DNA from: Sneathiella glossodoripedis JCM 23214
GTDB lineage: Bacteria > Pseudomonadota > Alphaproteobacteria > Sneathiellales > Sneathiellaceae
Direction of reading: 5' to 3'
Assembly (NCBI RefSeq): GCF_000616095.1
Contig: NZ_BAMS01000004.1
Coordinates: forward strand, 62,001-126,000
DNA: 64,000 nt
In this document: piece by piece, positions 20,081-30,902 of the stretch
How positions within the stretch are numbered: position 1 is the stretch's first letter
How the letters are laid out: every line of letters begins with the position of its first letter
The notes under the pieces: model-generated
The model's database searches: none
What the model was told of the DNA's origin: nothing
The model's input: the letters and a program-made list of their open reading frames with translations, nothing else
Translations under genes and position numbers: made by a program

Positions 20081-21097
20081 TCATGGGTTAGCCGCAATGT
20101 AGGCATTAAGCTTCTCATGCATGACCTCTTTTTCTTTTTCGGTGCAGAAAGTCGCGTCAATACCATTTTGAGCCAGAGTAATGATTTCATCTCTCTCTAG
20201 TGGGAGAGCATTTGCTACAGCTAAATAGTTTTCCGTCATATACCCTCCAAAATAGGCAGGGTCATCAGAATTTATTGTAGCTTTGAGGCCTTTTTGCAGC
20301 ATGGTTTTGATGGGGTGTTTACTCATGTCAGTGACACCCGCCAATTTATAATTGGAAAGTGGACAAACCGTGAGTGCAATTTGACTGTCCGCCAGGCGTT
20401 CAGTCAAGCTCGCATCTTCCAGGCTGCGGTTCCCGTGGTCTAGGCGGTCAATTTTCAATATATCCAGAGCTTCTTTAACATATTCTGGGGGCCCTTCTTC
20501 ACCAGCGTGGGCTACGAGCTTAAATCCCTCGCGCCGTGCTCTTTCAAATACGTTTTTGAATTTGGAAGGAGGGTGGCCCAGTTCAGATGAGTCCAATCCC
20601 ACACCATGGATTTTTGTTTTATGAAAAAGAGCGGCATCCAGCGTTTTTTCGGCCGATAATTCATCCAAATGGCGTAGGAAACACATGATTAGCTTGCTGC
20701 TGATACCAAACTCTTCTCGCCCTTTATCCAAAGCACTTGAAATACCGTTTATAACGGTATCAAAAGAGACACCGCGATCTGTATGTCCTTGTGGGTCGAA
20801 GAAGATTTCAACATGCATTACATTTTGCGAATGAACTTTTTCAAGGTAAGCCATTGTCAGATCATGGAAGTCCTGTTCGGTTTGTAAAACCCCCATTCCC
20901 TGATAATAAATATCCAGAAAGTCCTGTAACTGAGTAAATTGGTATGCTTTACGTACCTCTTCTACAGAAGCATAAGGCAGGTCAATTTCGTTGCGCTTTG
21001 CCAGTTCAAACATAAGCTCCGGCTCAAGACTACCTTCTATGTGCAAGTGCAGTTCAGTTTTCGGTAGACCTTCAATGAAGTCTCTAATATCAGCCAT
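20081..21097 (-). CDS. add: Adenosine deaminase
   Basis: Hydrolyses adenosine to inosine (some family members act on adenine). Zinc and catalytic motifs are complete: [10 protein letters not shown] (two N-terminal His), VAHAGEE (His and catalytic Glu), LDHGNR and [10 protein letters not shown] (catalytic Asp). 338 aa from ATG 21097, which is preceded by GGAGGACAGGGAA; the codons from 21112 are probably not translated. It is the last gene of the ten-gene minus-strand purine arm, just after the nucleoside ABC transporter, from which it is separated by a hairpin terminator. It links imported adenosine to the xanthine dehydrogenase route. Confidence 0.9.
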   Translation of the reverse strand: MADIRDFIEGLPKTELHLHIEGSLEPELMFELAKRNEIDLPYASVEEVRKAYQFTQLQDFLDIYYQGMGVLQTEQDFHDLTMAYLEKVHSQNVMHVEIFFDPQGHTDRGVSFDTVINGISSALDKGREEFGISSKLIMCFLRHLDELSAEKTLDAALFHKTKIHGVGLDSSELGHPPSKFKNVFERARREGFKLVAHAGEEGPPEYVKEALDILKIDRLDHGNRSLEDASLTERLADSQIALTVCPLSNYKLAGVTDMSKHPIKTMLQKGLKATINSDDPAYFGGYMTENYLAVANALPLERDEIITLAQNGIDATFCTEKEKEVMHEKLNAYIAANP

Positions 21098-21127
21098 TTC
21101 CCTGTCCTCCATTCATTCAGATAACAT

Positions 21128-21166
21128 AAAACCCCCGCCAGAAGCTTCAAGTCCAGCGGGGGTTTC
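21128..21166 (-). terminator. Hairpin terminator between the BMP-protein gene and adenosine deaminase
   Basis: CCCCCGC (21132-21138) pairs with GCGGGGG (21156-21162). On the minus strand the stem is followed by TTTTAT, so it terminates or attenuates transcription coming from the transporter genes before add. The plus-strand side is also T-rich. Confidence 0.7.
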
Positions 21167-21183
21167 TTTTTGTCGCTCAGGTA

Positions 21184-22263
21184 TTATTTAGGCAATTTGC
21201 CTTGCACACCTTCAACATACCAGTCCATTCCAAGGAGAGTTCCATCGTCAAGGGTTTCACCCTCTTTGGCGGCAACAGTACCGTCCTGTTTTTTGATAGG
21301 GCCTGCAAACGGGTGAATAGTACCGTTGATAATCCCATCGCGAGTTTCTTCAGCCAGCTTGATTACGTCAGCAGGAATGGCTTCGTTAAATTTCGCCATT
21401 TCTACCATGCCGTCTTTCAGACCTGCCCATGTGTCTTGTGATTTCCAAGTACCATCAAGAGCTGCTTTTGCCCGTGCAACATAGTACCTGTCCCAATTGT
21501 CAATGATAGCGGTCAGCTGTGCTTTTGGTGCAAAGTGATGCATGTCAGAAGCCTGACCGACGCCCCAGACACCGCGTGCTTCAGCAACCTGCAATGGGGC
21601 AGGGCTGTCTGTGTGTTGCATGATAATGTCTGCACCCTGATCAATGAGAGCTTTTGCTGCATCTCCTTCTTTACCCGGGTCATACCAAGTATTAACCCAA
21701 GCAACTTTGATTTCTACATTTGGGTTTACGCTGCGTGCTGCCAGTGCTGTCGCATTGATGCCGCGCACAACTTCTGGGATTGGAAATGAACCAACATAGC
21801 CAATAACATTTGTTTTGGTCATTTTGCCGGCAATTTTACCAACAACATAACGGCCTTCATAAAAACGGCCGGAATATGTGCTAACGTTGGCTGAGCGTTT
21901 AAAACCTGTCGCATGCTCAAATTTCACGTTAGGAAATTGCTTCGCAACCTTGAGAGTCGGGTTCATGTAGCCGAAGGATGTGGTGAAGATGATTTTGTGA
22001 CCATCTGCAGCCATTTGACGAATGACACGTTCTGAGTCGGGGCCTTCCTTGACGCTTTCTACGTAAGTTGTCTTGACCTTGTCACCGAGTTCTTTTTCAA
22101 CCGCTTGGCGGCCAATGTCATGACGGTATGTCCAGCCATGATCTCCGATTGGCCCCACATAGACGAAGCCGACTTTATCTTGTGCAGATACGTTTGCAGA
22201 TACCAGCATTGAGCCAGCGACCGCAACCGCACCTAACACGGATGCTATTGTTTTTGATGTCAT
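21184..22263 (-). CDS. BMP-family ABC transporter substrate-binding protein (purine nucleoside type)
   Basis: 359-residue periplasmic binding protein of the Bmp/PnrA/Med family. A Sec signal peptide is visible (Lys4, hydrophobic core, cleavage after NVSA near residue 27). The mature protein begins with the family block KVGFVYVGPIGDHGWTY, and has NVKFEHATGF and the GKIAGKMTKTNVIGYVGSFPIPEVVRGINA block. Family members bind purine nucleosides; with xdh and adenosine deaminase as neighbours, a purine nucleoside or base is the likely ligand. Last component gene of the ATPase-permease-permease-binding protein set. Confidence 0.92.
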   Translation of the reverse strand: MTSKTIASVLGAVAVAGSMLVSANVSAQDKVGFVYVGPIGDHGWTYRHDIGRQAVEKELGDKVKTTYVESVKEGPDSERVIRQMAADGHKIIFTTSFGYMNPTLKVAKQFPNVKFEHATGFKRSANVSTYSGRFYEGRYVVGKIAGKMTKTNVIGYVGSFPIPEVVRGINATALAARSVNPNVEIKVAWVNTWYDPGKEGDAAKALIDQGADIIMQHTDSPAPLQVAEARGVWGVGQASDMHHFAPKAQLTAIIDNWDRYYVARAKAALDGTWKSQDTWAGLKDGMVEMAKFNEAIPADVIKLAEETRDGIINGTIHPFAGPIKKQDGTVAAKEGETLDDGTLLGMDWYVEGVQGKLPK

Positions 22264-22300
22264 AAGTTTCTCCTCTGTCTTATAGCGTTACTATGCCCAA

Positions 22301-23230
22301 CTATGCCGCTGGATGAAAGATTTTTCCGATGCAGGCGGGGGCATGTTTTCTGATCCGGGACTGATCTTTCGAAATCAGCACCAGTACAATAACTGTGGCC
22401 AGATAAGGCAACATGGAAAGAGTTTGCGAAGGAAGATCCAGCCCAGCAGCCTGCGCATGAAGCTGCAGGATCGTAATACCGCCAAACATATATGCACCGA
22501 TCAGAACAAGACCCGGCTTCCATGTCGCAAAGACGATCAGGGCCAGCGCGATCCAGCCGCGACCGGCAGTCATGTTTTCGGCCCACATTGGTGTATAGGC
22601 TAGTGATAGATATGCACCGCCCACTCCGGACATTGCACCGCCGAACATCACGGCAAGATATCGAATGCCGATGACCGAATATCCAATTGAATGGGCCGCA
22701 GTGTGTGAATCGCCCACAGCTCTCAGAATAAGTCCAGCTTTAGTCCGGTATAAAAACCAGCTTACGGCAGCGACTGAAACAAAAGACAGGTACACAAGCG
22801 CATCTTGACCAAACAGGATCGGTCCGATGAAAGGTATATCTGTTAATCCTGGAATATTCAGTTTCGCCAGTGCCGTGACAGGAGTTCCTACAAAATCCTG
22901 TCCAATCAGCGCGCTAAGACCAACTCCAAACAATGTGAGTGCGAGGCCAGTCGCAACCTGATTGGCCATGAGTGATAATGTCAGAATTCCAAATAGAAAC
23001 GCCATAAACATTCCGGCAAGCGCACCTGCTGCTACCGCCAAAATGTAGTTTCCTGTGAGTGTCGCTGTGACAAAGGCAGATACCGCACCGACGAGCATCA
23101 TTCCTTCAACGCCTAGATTGAGAACGCCTGATTTCTCAGTCACAAGTTCACCTATTGCCGCAAATACGAGCGGTGTTGCCGCAGTAATAACCGTCAGGAT
23201 TACCGGAGCCAGCCATTCAATACCCATCAT
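22301..23230 (-). CDS. Nucleoside-type ABC transporter permease (second)
   Basis: 309 aa, about 8-10 TM segments, of the RbsC/YufQ-like family. The blocks TPLVFAAIGELVTEKSGVLNLGVEGMM and RAVGDSHTAAHSIGYSV are those of permeases that partner BMP binding proteins. It overlaps the preceding permease by four bases (ATGA), so the two are co-translated; the binding-protein gene starts 37 bases further on. Confidence 0.9.
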   Translation of the reverse strand: MMGIEWLAPVILTVITAATPLVFAAIGELVTEKSGVLNLGVEGMMLVGAVSAFVTATLTGNYILAVAAGALAGMFMAFLFGILTLSLMANQVATGLALTLFGVGLSALIGQDFVGTPVTALAKLNIPGLTDIPFIGPILFGQDALVYLSFVSVAAVSWFLYRTKAGLILRAVGDSHTAAHSIGYSVIGIRYLAVMFGGAMSGVGGAYLSLAYTPMWAENMTAGRGWIALALIVFATWKPGLVLIGAYMFGGITILQLHAQAAGLDLPSQTLSMLPYLATVIVLVLISKDQSRIRKHAPACIGKIFHPAA

Positions 23231-24303
23231 CCTGAAACCCTCCCGGTTCGATTAAGTGCAAAGCGGTAACTAATTAAAACGTCACAGGCCAAAAGGAAAA
23301 AGAGGACCATACCCTGAAACACACCGGTTACAGCTACGGGCAGTCCGAGATTGATTTGAGCCGTTTCTCCTCCCAGATAGGTAAGCGCCATCAGCAGGCC
23401 TGCAAAAATAATTCCTACTGGATGAAGGCGTCCCAGAAACGCTACGATAATGGCAGTAAATCCATAGCCCGGAGAAATGGAAGGCAGGAGTTGACCAACT
23501 GGCCCTGATACTTCGGACACTCCGGCAATACCTGCCATTGCTCCGCCGAATAGAAGGGTGAACCAAATGATCTTTTTCTGGCTAAACCCCGCATAACTAC
23601 CAGCTTTAGGGGCTGCTCCAATCACTTTTATCTGAAACCCGACCAATGTTTTTGCAAGCATTAACCAGGTTCCCAGCACAGCGATAATGGCAAGAATTGT
23701 ACCAAAATGCAGGCGCGTTCCTTCCAGAATTAACGGCATTGTCGCGCTTTCACTAAACATTCGGGATTCTGGAAAATTGAAGCCGTCTGGATCTCTCCAT
23801 GGTCCATGTATTAAAAGGCTCAAAAGCAGCGTAGCCACGTAGACAAGCATAAGGCTGGTTAGAATTTCATTGGCATTAAACCGGGTTTTTAGAAACGCCG
23901 GAATACCTGCCCAAAGGGCCCCGCCAATCGCGCCAAGTAGGATCATGCCCGGTAAGAGGAAGACGCTGTCAACGTCATGCAGATAGACAAAGAGGCCTCC
24001 TCCGAATATGGCTCCCAAAGTCAATTGACCCTCAGCACCAATATTCCAGACATTAGCTCTAAATCCAACAGAAAGGCCAATTGCACACAAGATAAGAGGG
24101 GTCGCTTTTACCAATAATTCAGAAGCTCCGTATGCATTGTTAATTGGCACAATGAAAAAATTTCTAAGAGCCTCAACCGGGTCTACTCCCAAAAAAGTAA
24201 ACACACCCATACTGCATACGACAGTCAGCACTAACGCCATCAAGGGGGTCAGGTAGACCATGGCCCGCGATGGTTCGGGCCTTTTTACTATTTTAAGCAA
24301 CAC
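23227..24303 (-). CDS. Nucleoside-type ABC transporter permease (first)
   Basis: Integral membrane permease of the YufP-like family, with about 9 TM segments and the blocks KATPLILCAIGLSVGFRANVWNIGAEGQ and GAAPKAGSYAGFSQKK. I place the start at GTG 24303 (358 aa), which overlaps the end of the ATPase gene by 11 bases; ATG 24342 lies deeper in that gene and ATG 24261 is also possible. Forms a heterodimer with the next permease. Confidence 0.85.
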   Translation of the reverse strand: MLLKIVKRPEPSRAMVYLTPLMALVLTVVCSMGVFTFLGVDPVEALRNFFIVPINNAYGASELLVKATPLILCAIGLSVGFRANVWNIGAEGQLTLGAIFGGGLFVYLHDVDSVFLLPGMILLGAIGGALWAGIPAFLKTRFNANEILTSLMLVYVATLLLSLLIHGPWRDPDGFNFPESRMFSESATMPLILEGTRLHFGTILAIIAVLGTWLMLAKTLVGFQIKVIGAAPKAGSYAGFSQKKIIWFTLLFGGAMAGIAGVSEVSGPVGQLLPSISPGYGFTAIIVAFLGRLHPVGIIFAGLLMALTYLGGETAQINLGLPVAVTGVFQGMVLFFLLACDVLISYRFALNRTGRVSG

Positions 24304-25845
24304 TTTGAGCTTCCTTCTGCGATCCGCTTCCCTCTGTACCACCCATTAACAGGCCAATCTGCTCGATGGAAATTTCTTTGATGTCCCGACTGACTGACAG
24401 GCGTCCTTCTGCAATCACAGCAATGCGATTACTGATTGCAAATAGCTCGTCCAGATCTTGGCTAACCACCAGAACTGCAGCTCCATTTTCCGCAAGATCG
24501 ATTATGGCTTGATGGATAGCAGCCGCTGCACCAGCATCCACTCCCCAAGTGGGGTGGGCAATAATGATCAGCTTAGGGTCTTGAAGCATTTCCCTGCCAA
24601 CGATAAATTTTTGCAGGTTACCACCGGACAGGCTGCTGGCGGTATGTGTTACCCCTGCCGTTCTAACATCGAATTTAGCAACGATTTCCTCAGCATACTG
24701 AGTGCTTTTCTTGTGGTTGATCAGGCCGTTACTAATGAGTTTTTTCTGGCCATACGAACTCAGAAAAGCATTGTCAGTTAGGCTCATATCTGGAACAGAG
24801 CCATGCCCAAGTCTGTCTTCCGGAACAAATGCGATGCCTAATTCACGCCGCTCGGTGGGGTTTAGTTTGCCTATGGGCGTACCTTCAAGAAGCAGGTGTT
24901 CAGCCTCGTCACACAACATTTCTCCGCTAAGCACTTCCAGCAGTTCTACCTGTCCGTTACCTGCTACTCCTGCGATTCCCATAACCTCACCGCCTCGAAC
25001 ATCGAAATTAATCAAATTCAAGTCAATGCCGAACTGTTCGTGACTATCCAGCGACAGATTATGGACTTTGAGGCGAACAGGTCCTCGTTTTGATCCATCA
25101 TCGTGGCGTGGTGTCGTCAAGTTGGTGCCGATCATCATTTCTGCCAGACTTTTGGATGTCTCTTGCGTGGGATCGCATTCCGCAATGTATTTTCCGCCTC
25201 GCAATATAGTGGCCTTATGACATAGAGCTTAATTTCATCCAATTTGTGGCTGATATATAAAATGGACACTCCTTCAGATGCTAATCTGCGCAGGGTTTCG
25301 AACATCTTATCTGCTTCTTGCGGGGTTAGAACCGAAGTTGGTTCATCCATGATTAGCAGCTTTGGATTTTGCAGCAGGCAACGCACGATCTCAATGCGCT
25401 GTTTTTCGCCGACGGACAACGTATGTACATAGCGCGCTGGGTTGAGCGGTAGGCCGTAATTTTCTGACACTTCTACGATCCGTTTGGACAGCTCTGCCAT
25501 ATTCTGGCGACCAGGCATTCCAAGAGCGATATTTTCAGCCACTGTCATCGCTTCAAATAACGAGAAATGTTGGAAGATCATACCAATGCCGAGTTTTCGG
25601 GCAGCTTGTGGATTAGCAACATTTATGGGCGTGCCGTTCCATTTGATACTGCCGCTATCAGCTTTTAAAACGCCATAGATGATCTTCACCAATGTGCTTT
25701 TGCCGGCGCCATTTTCACCAAGCAAGGCATGGATCTCTCCTGGCAGTATTTTCAAGTCAATACTGTCATTGGCAAGAACACCAGGATAGGCCTTGGTTAT
25801 CCCGTTAAGCTCCAGTCGTGGCTCGCCGTTCCCTGCGGTACTCAT
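24293..25845 (-). pseudogene. Nucleoside ABC transporter ATP-binding protein, two ATPase domains (apparent frameshift)
   Basis: RbsA/YufO-like protein with tandem ATPase domains. The first has Walker A GENGAGKST, signature LSVGEKQRIEI and Walker B LLIMDEPTSVLTP; the second has the usual degenerate Walker A (GVAGNGQVELLEVL) and signature LSGGNLQKFIVGREM. The printed frame leaves the family after ISHKLDEIK and stops at 25135; the next frame gives ALCHKATILRGGKYIAECD, the expected linker. One extra base in the AA run at 25229-25230 restores 517 aa, the normal length. It begins 97 bases after xdhC on the same strand. Without this subunit the importer could not work, so whether the break is real matters. 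Confidence 0.88.
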
Positions 25846-25902
25846 TTATTGTCTCCCCGTCAGATGTCTGCTTTTACAGATCACCTTATAACTACTGCTG
25901 CC

Positions 25903-25924
25903 AGGCGGTATTTATAACACCGCC
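25903..25924 (-). terminator. Weak hairpin after xdhC
   Basis: GGCGGT (25903-25908) pairs with ACCGCC (25919-25924) around an AT-rich loop, 19 bases after the xdhC stop and before the ABC transporter genes. There is no T run, so it may only attenuate or stabilise the 3' end. Confidence 0.35.
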
Positions 25925-25942
25925 CTGACATTTGCGCATGAC

Positions 25943-27013
25943 TTAATGGCCGCCAAACGCAACTTTATTCCCCTTGGCGTCTTGATCACTTGAAACCGCA
26001 TGCTGACGCCGTGCATGAAGTTGCAATATTTCTGCTGCTACAGATATCGCAATTTCAGTAGGGTGTTTCCCACCGACTCCGGTGATACCTATTGGGCAAG
26101 TTACCTGCAACAGCTCCGCATCGGAAAAACCGGCGGTTTTCAATCGGTTGAAAAATCTGCTTTTCTTGGTCTTTGATCCAATTAGCCCCAAATAGGCACT
26201 GTCTTTTCTTTTGAGAATTTCTGCAACTAGCTCCTGATCCAGTTTGTGGCTGTGGGTCATCACCAGAAAATAGCTTCCCTTTGCAGCCTTTTGAACAAAG
26301 TTGGTTGGATTGATATCTGTATGTTTTTTAACGTTAAACGGTATGGTCTTTGGAAATTCGGCCGCTCTGCTATCGACCCAGTGAATTTTGCATGGTAGCG
26401 CTGCAAACGTATGAACAAGCGCGCGGCCAACATGTCCTGCCCCAAAAATTACCAGTTCAAATCGGTTTGTCTCCATTGGCTCAACCAACTTGAATTCTCC
26501 GGAATACCTGCTGGCTTCAAGTATACTGCAAGTTCCAAAATCCTGTGCTTCCTGAAGGGCTAAAGCAAAGTCCGCATCGGTATGCTGTGTCGCAGATGAA
26601 TATGGAAACAGTTGGCGCTGGACTTTATCTTCGGTCCAGCTGGTGATCAGCGCATAATCTGAAAAGTCTGACTGTTCAACTCGCACGTCATTGAAACAGG
26701 TGAGGTCCGCTGAGTTCAATTTTTCCAACATGATTTCTGTATAACCACCGCAGCATTGGGTCAGTTCCGGTCCGAGTGGTAATTGCATCAATTCATGAGT
26801 GGAAGCGAGCTCATTTTCGAGCATTCTTCGTGATTTTTCGATGACTACATATTCCAGCTGGCCACCCCCTATAGTGCCTCGTATCTCTGTAGGACCAACC
26901 AGCATTTTAACACCACTGTCCCGCGGTGTAGAACCACGTGCGGCGCCTACTGTGACAAGTATCCAGTTTGGATCTGAAGATTGCTCTTCTAATATTTCAG
27001 TCCAAGAAATCAT
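25943..27013 (-). CDS. xdhC: Xanthine dehydrogenase accessory protein XdhC
   Basis: Binds the molybdenum cofactor, promotes its sulfuration and inserts it into xanthine dehydrogenase. 356 aa. The N-terminal XdhC/CoxI block has VGAARGSTPRDSGVKMLV and GTIGGGQLEYVVIE; the C-terminal Rossmann-like part has IFGAGHVGRALVHTFAALP and closes with CPIGITGVGGKHPTEIAISVAAEI. It overlaps the end of xdhB by four bases (ATGA), as expected for coupled production of enzyme and insertion factor. Confidence 0.93.
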   Translation of the reverse strand: MISWTEILEEQSSDPNWILVTVGAARGSTPRDSGVKMLVGPTEIRGTIGGGQLEYVVIEKSRRMLENELASTHELMQLPLGPELTQCCGGYTEIMLEKLNSADLTCFNDVRVEQSDFSDYALITSWTEDKVQRQLFPYSSATQHTDADFALALQEAQDFGTCSILEASRYSGEFKLVEPMETNRFELVIFGAGHVGRALVHTFAALPCKIHWVDSRAAEFPKTIPFNVKKHTDINPTNFVQKAAKGSYFLVMTHSHKLDQELVAEILKRKDSAYLGLIGSKTKKSRFFNRLKTAGFSDAELLQVTCPIGITGVGGKHPTEIAISVAAEILQLHARRQHAVSSDQDAKGNKVAFGGH

Positions 27014-29336
27014 GTCACTTTTCCGTCAAGCTCGTGAATTGCTTTTAAAATGCATTCAGGTGTCGCTGGAGCATCAAGGTTGGGAAAGGACTTATAATCG
27101 GAAGCACTGTAAACAGCATCTGTTAAGGCATTAAATGCTGAAATGGCCAACATGAATGGGGGCTCACCAACTGCCTTTGATTTATGAATACTGTCTTCGA
27201 CGTTTTCGCCGCTTTCATAAAGCTCCATATTAAAAATTTCCGGTCGATCACTGCATGCAGGGATTTTGTAAGTCGAGGGCGCATGTGTTCGAAGCAGTCC
27301 TTTTTCGTCGAAATAGAGCTCTTCTGTTGTCAGCCATCCCATGCCTTGTATGAAACCGCCTTCGACTTGTCCCAAATCAATGGAGGGGTTTAAGCTTTTA
27401 CCCACATCATGGATGATGTCTACGCGTGTGATTTTGTTTTCACCTGTTAAGGTGTCGATTATAGCCTCGCTGACAGCAGCGCCATAAGCAAAGTAATAAA
27501 ACGGGCGACCGCTGTAGTTTTCTGCATCATAATGGATTTTAGGGGTTCGGTAATACCCTGTGGCGCTTAATGACACCCTGTTAAAGTAGGCTTGTTGTAC
27601 AAGTTCCGCGAAGCCTACTGTTTTTTCGCCAATATCAATCCGGTTAGGTTTGAAGATAATGTCAGCGCGATCGACGTTATAATGATCAGCGGCAAATTTA
27701 ATCAGGCGCTCTTTTATTTTACGGGCGGCAGCCTGAGCTGCCTTTCCATTCATGTCAGACCCAGAAGAAGCCGCAGTTGCAGACGTGTTGGGAACTTTGT
27801 CTGTGCGTGTCGAGGTGATTTTGATCCGTTCAATATCAATTTGAAGCTCTTGTGCAACGACTTGGGCAACCTTGATAAAAAGACCTTGGCCCATTTCAGT
27901 GCCGCCGTGATTAAGCATTACGCTGCCATCGGTATAGACATGAAGCAGTGCGCCAGCCTGATTGAGGAATGTGGTCGTAAATGAAATGCCAAACTTGACT
28001 GGTGTCAGTGCAATTCCTTTTTTGAGGAAAGGGCTGGTTTCATTAAATTTTCTAATAGCGTCCCGCCGTTTGGCGTAATCGGATTTTTCTTCCAGTTCCC
28101 TGATGATTTCTGGAGCAACATTATCCTCAACAGTCATATGGTATGGAGTGACATTTCGGTCTGTTTTGCCATATAGATTGACTTTTCGAACATCAAGCGG
28201 GTCTTTCCCAAGCTTGTGCGCAATCTCATCCATGACACGTTCGATGGCTATCATTCCTTGAGGGCCACCAAATCCGCGGAAAGCAGTGTTGGAGACGGTG
28301 TGTGTTTTGCATCTGTGTGAAGTAATACGAACATCTTTTAAATAATAACAGTTGTCCGCATGGAAAATTGTCCGGTCATTTATGGCCGCTGACAAATCGG
28401 CGGACCGACCACAGCGTGATGCAAATGTAAAATCTATACCGTCAAGGCGTCCATCATTGTCATATCCGACGTTATATTCGATCACAAAATCATGCCGTTT
28501 TCCGGTCATGATCATATCATCATCCCTATCCAGTCGGAGTTTAGCTGGGCGCCCTGTATCTTTTGCAGCCAGTGCAGCCATTGCTGCAAACCAAGCGCCC
28601 TGCGTTTCCTTTCCGCCGAAACCACCTCCCATTCGACGAACTTCAACCGTGACGGAATGATCAGGAATATCCAGAAATTTGGCTACATTGTGCTGCACTT
28701 CTGTCGGATGCTGGGTTGAGGAAAAAACATGCACATCGCCATCTTCGCGCGGATAGGCAAGTGCAATCTGCCCTTCAAGATAAAAATGGTCTTGTCCTCC
28801 GATTTCAAATCGACCGTTAAGCCTGTTCGGAGCGGAGTTAATAGCTTGCTCAGGATTTCCGCGCAAAAGTGTTTTACTTGGCATCACAAACGAGCCAGCG
28901 GCTAAAGCCTGGTCAATGGTGACGAGGGCTTCAAGTTCCTCATATTCAATTTCAGCTCGCTTTGCAGCGGCCCGCGCCTCTTGGATACTGTTCGCAGCGA
29001 CAACAAACAGAGCTTGACCAGCATATTCGACAATATCCTCAGCGAAAACTGGATCATCGCCTGCCACAGGTGATGCGTCATTTATACCGGGCACATCATT
29101 CGCATCATATACAGCAACTACCCCCGGAGATGATTTAACGGCCTGTAAGTCCATCTTCAGGATTTTCGCATGGGCATATGGCTTTGAGCCACATATAAAT
29201 GGAGCAAGTCTTTCGGTTCCGGAATATCATCGATATACTCGGCTTCACCAGAAACCTGTTTGATTGCACTGTCATGGGGTAGCTTTTTGTTTACGGCACC
29301 GCGTATGACAGTTTCGCTTAGCGGTGGATTACGCAT
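27010..29336 (-). pseudogene. xdhB: Xanthine dehydrogenase molybdenum-binding subunit XdhB (apparent frameshift)
   Basis: Large subunit that oxidises hypoxanthine and xanthine to urate at the Mo centre. Motifs: GGGFGGKETQ, FRGFGGPQGM, ASSGSDMNGKA and the catalytic-Glu region KAVGEPPFMLAISAFNAL. From ATG 29336 the frame reads LLHLYVAQS and then drifts to a stop at 29157, while the next frame has YAHAKILKMDLQAVKSSPGVVAV, the standard continuation. One extra C in the CC run at 29180-29181 gives AQSPYAHAKIL and 775 aa, normal for XdhB. The start overlaps the xdhA stop by eight bases. Confidence 0.9.
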
Positions 29337-30794
29337 TTTCAAGTCTCCCGATTCCAACAAGGCGGGTATTCGCTTCGGGTGTCGTCGTCTCAATATAGAA
29401 TTTCTTGAGCAAATTCTGTGCGGTTTTCATCCTGTATTCACTACTTGCACGCATGTCTGTCATTGGCGTGTAATCTCTGCTCATCGCAGCCATTGCTTTT
29501 AAAACAGTTTCCTCGGACCAGGCATTTCCAATCAAAGCTTGTTCAGTGTTCGTTGCCCTTAAAGGTGTTCCGGCCATTCCGCCATAGCAAATGCGTATGT
29601 CGCTACTGTATTACCCTCCAGTCGGAGACTGTATGCTGCACAAAGGGCCGAGATATCCTGATCAAAGCGTTTGGAAATTTTGTAAGTTCTGAACCGCTGT
29701 TGTGCTTGGATTTTGGGAATGTCAACGCTTGCCACAAATTCACCAGAGAGAAGATCCTGCTTTCCATATTCGATGAAGAAATCTTCTAGTGCAATAGAGC
29801 GAACACCCTTGGAGGATTGCAAATTCAGAGTCGCGTTCAGCGCAATTAACGCTGGTGGAGTGTCGCCAATTGGTGATCCATTGGCGATATTACCGCCGAT
29901 GGTTCCCGAATTTCGGATTTGCGTAGATGCAATCCTGCGAATAAGTTCTCCAAGATCGGAGGACAGGCTTTGCAGTATTTCCCACGCCTCACTATAACTA
30001 ACCCCGGCACCAACACGAATGAAATCGCCCTCGTCGGAAATCTGTTTTAGTTCCTTGATTTGGCCAATATATATAAGTGTTTGGAGGCGTTCATGTTTTT
30101 TGGTGACCCATAAACCGATATCTGTAGCACCCGCCAAAATGGTGGCTTCAGGGTGGGTGTCCAGTAATTGGACAAGTTCTGAGGTGGTGGTTGGTGCGAA
30201 GAATTGATTATTTGCCCCCGACGTTGCCAGCATTTCATCATTGGCAAGTTCTGATAACAATTCCGCCGTTAGTGTTTTTCTGGCCTGAAAATGACTGGAT
30301 GTATCACTGGTGACGGCGTTTCTGGCGGCTTCAATAATTGTCCCGTAACCTGTGCAGCGGCAAAGGTTTCCCGCAAGGACATCGTTTATGCTTTGCAGGT
30401 CGCTTCTTGCTTTGCCCTGAGCTTCCGCAAAGATAGACATGACAAAACCTGGTGTGCAAAATCCACATTGTGTGGCATTTGCATCAACCATAGCTTGCTG
30501 TACAGGGTGTAAATGGCCATCATCGGATTTTAGATTTTCAACAGTAATCAGTTCTTTGCCGTCAATCATCGGTAAAAATTGGATGCAGGCATTTACAGCT
30601 TGATACTGAACTTCATCGCCTTTCAGCTCTCCCAGCACAACGGTGCAGGCACCACAATCTCCTTCAGCGCAGCCTTCTTTCGATCCTGTCTGAGCATCCT
30701 CATAACGCAGAAAGTTCAACACGGTCTGGTTGGGGTCTACGTTCTCCAGCTCACGGATCTGCCCATTTTGTACAAACCGAATTTTGTTTCTCAT
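29329..30794 (-). pseudogene. xdhA: Xanthine dehydrogenase small subunit XdhA, FeS and FAD domains (apparent frameshift)
   Basis: Carries electrons from the Mo site to NAD. Two [2Fe-2S] clusters (EGCAEGDCGACTV near residue 40 and GFCTPGFVMS / NLCRCTGYG) precede an FAD domain (TILAGATDIGLWVTK, GTIGGNIANGSPIGDTPP). The frame breaks after EGNTVAT; the next frame continues IRICYGGMAGTPLRA, the conserved CO-dehydrogenase-flavoprotein C-terminal block. One extra A beside 29598 restores 488 aa, the family norm. ATG 30794 has GAGG 6 bases upstream and is preferred over ATG 30830. It is the second gene of the xdh operon with a break within 500 bases. Confidence 0.9.
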
Positions 30795-30859
30795 CTTTGC
30801 CTCTGATGTTTTCAGCAATGATTTACTCATAACTTACATAGGTCACTTAAATTAAATGT

Positions 30860-30885
30860 CGCCCCGACAGCAAACTGTCGGGGCG
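30860..30885 (-). terminator. Strong hairpin between the NCS2 permease and xdhA
   Basis: CGCCCCGACAG (30860-30870), four-base loop, CTGTCGGGGCG (30875-30885): an 11-bp perfect stem 17 bases after the permease stop. On the minus strand it is followed by ACATTTAATTT, only a weak T tract, so it may be an attenuator or mRNA end-protector rather than a full terminator of the purine operon. Confidence 0.6.
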
Positions 30886-30902
30886 TTTGATAACAATTAT
30901 CG

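Noticed and set aside
22260-22586. Short minus-strand frame overlapping the permease end
   Set aside because: It is an out-of-frame shadow of the second nucleoside permease, whose own frame is intact.
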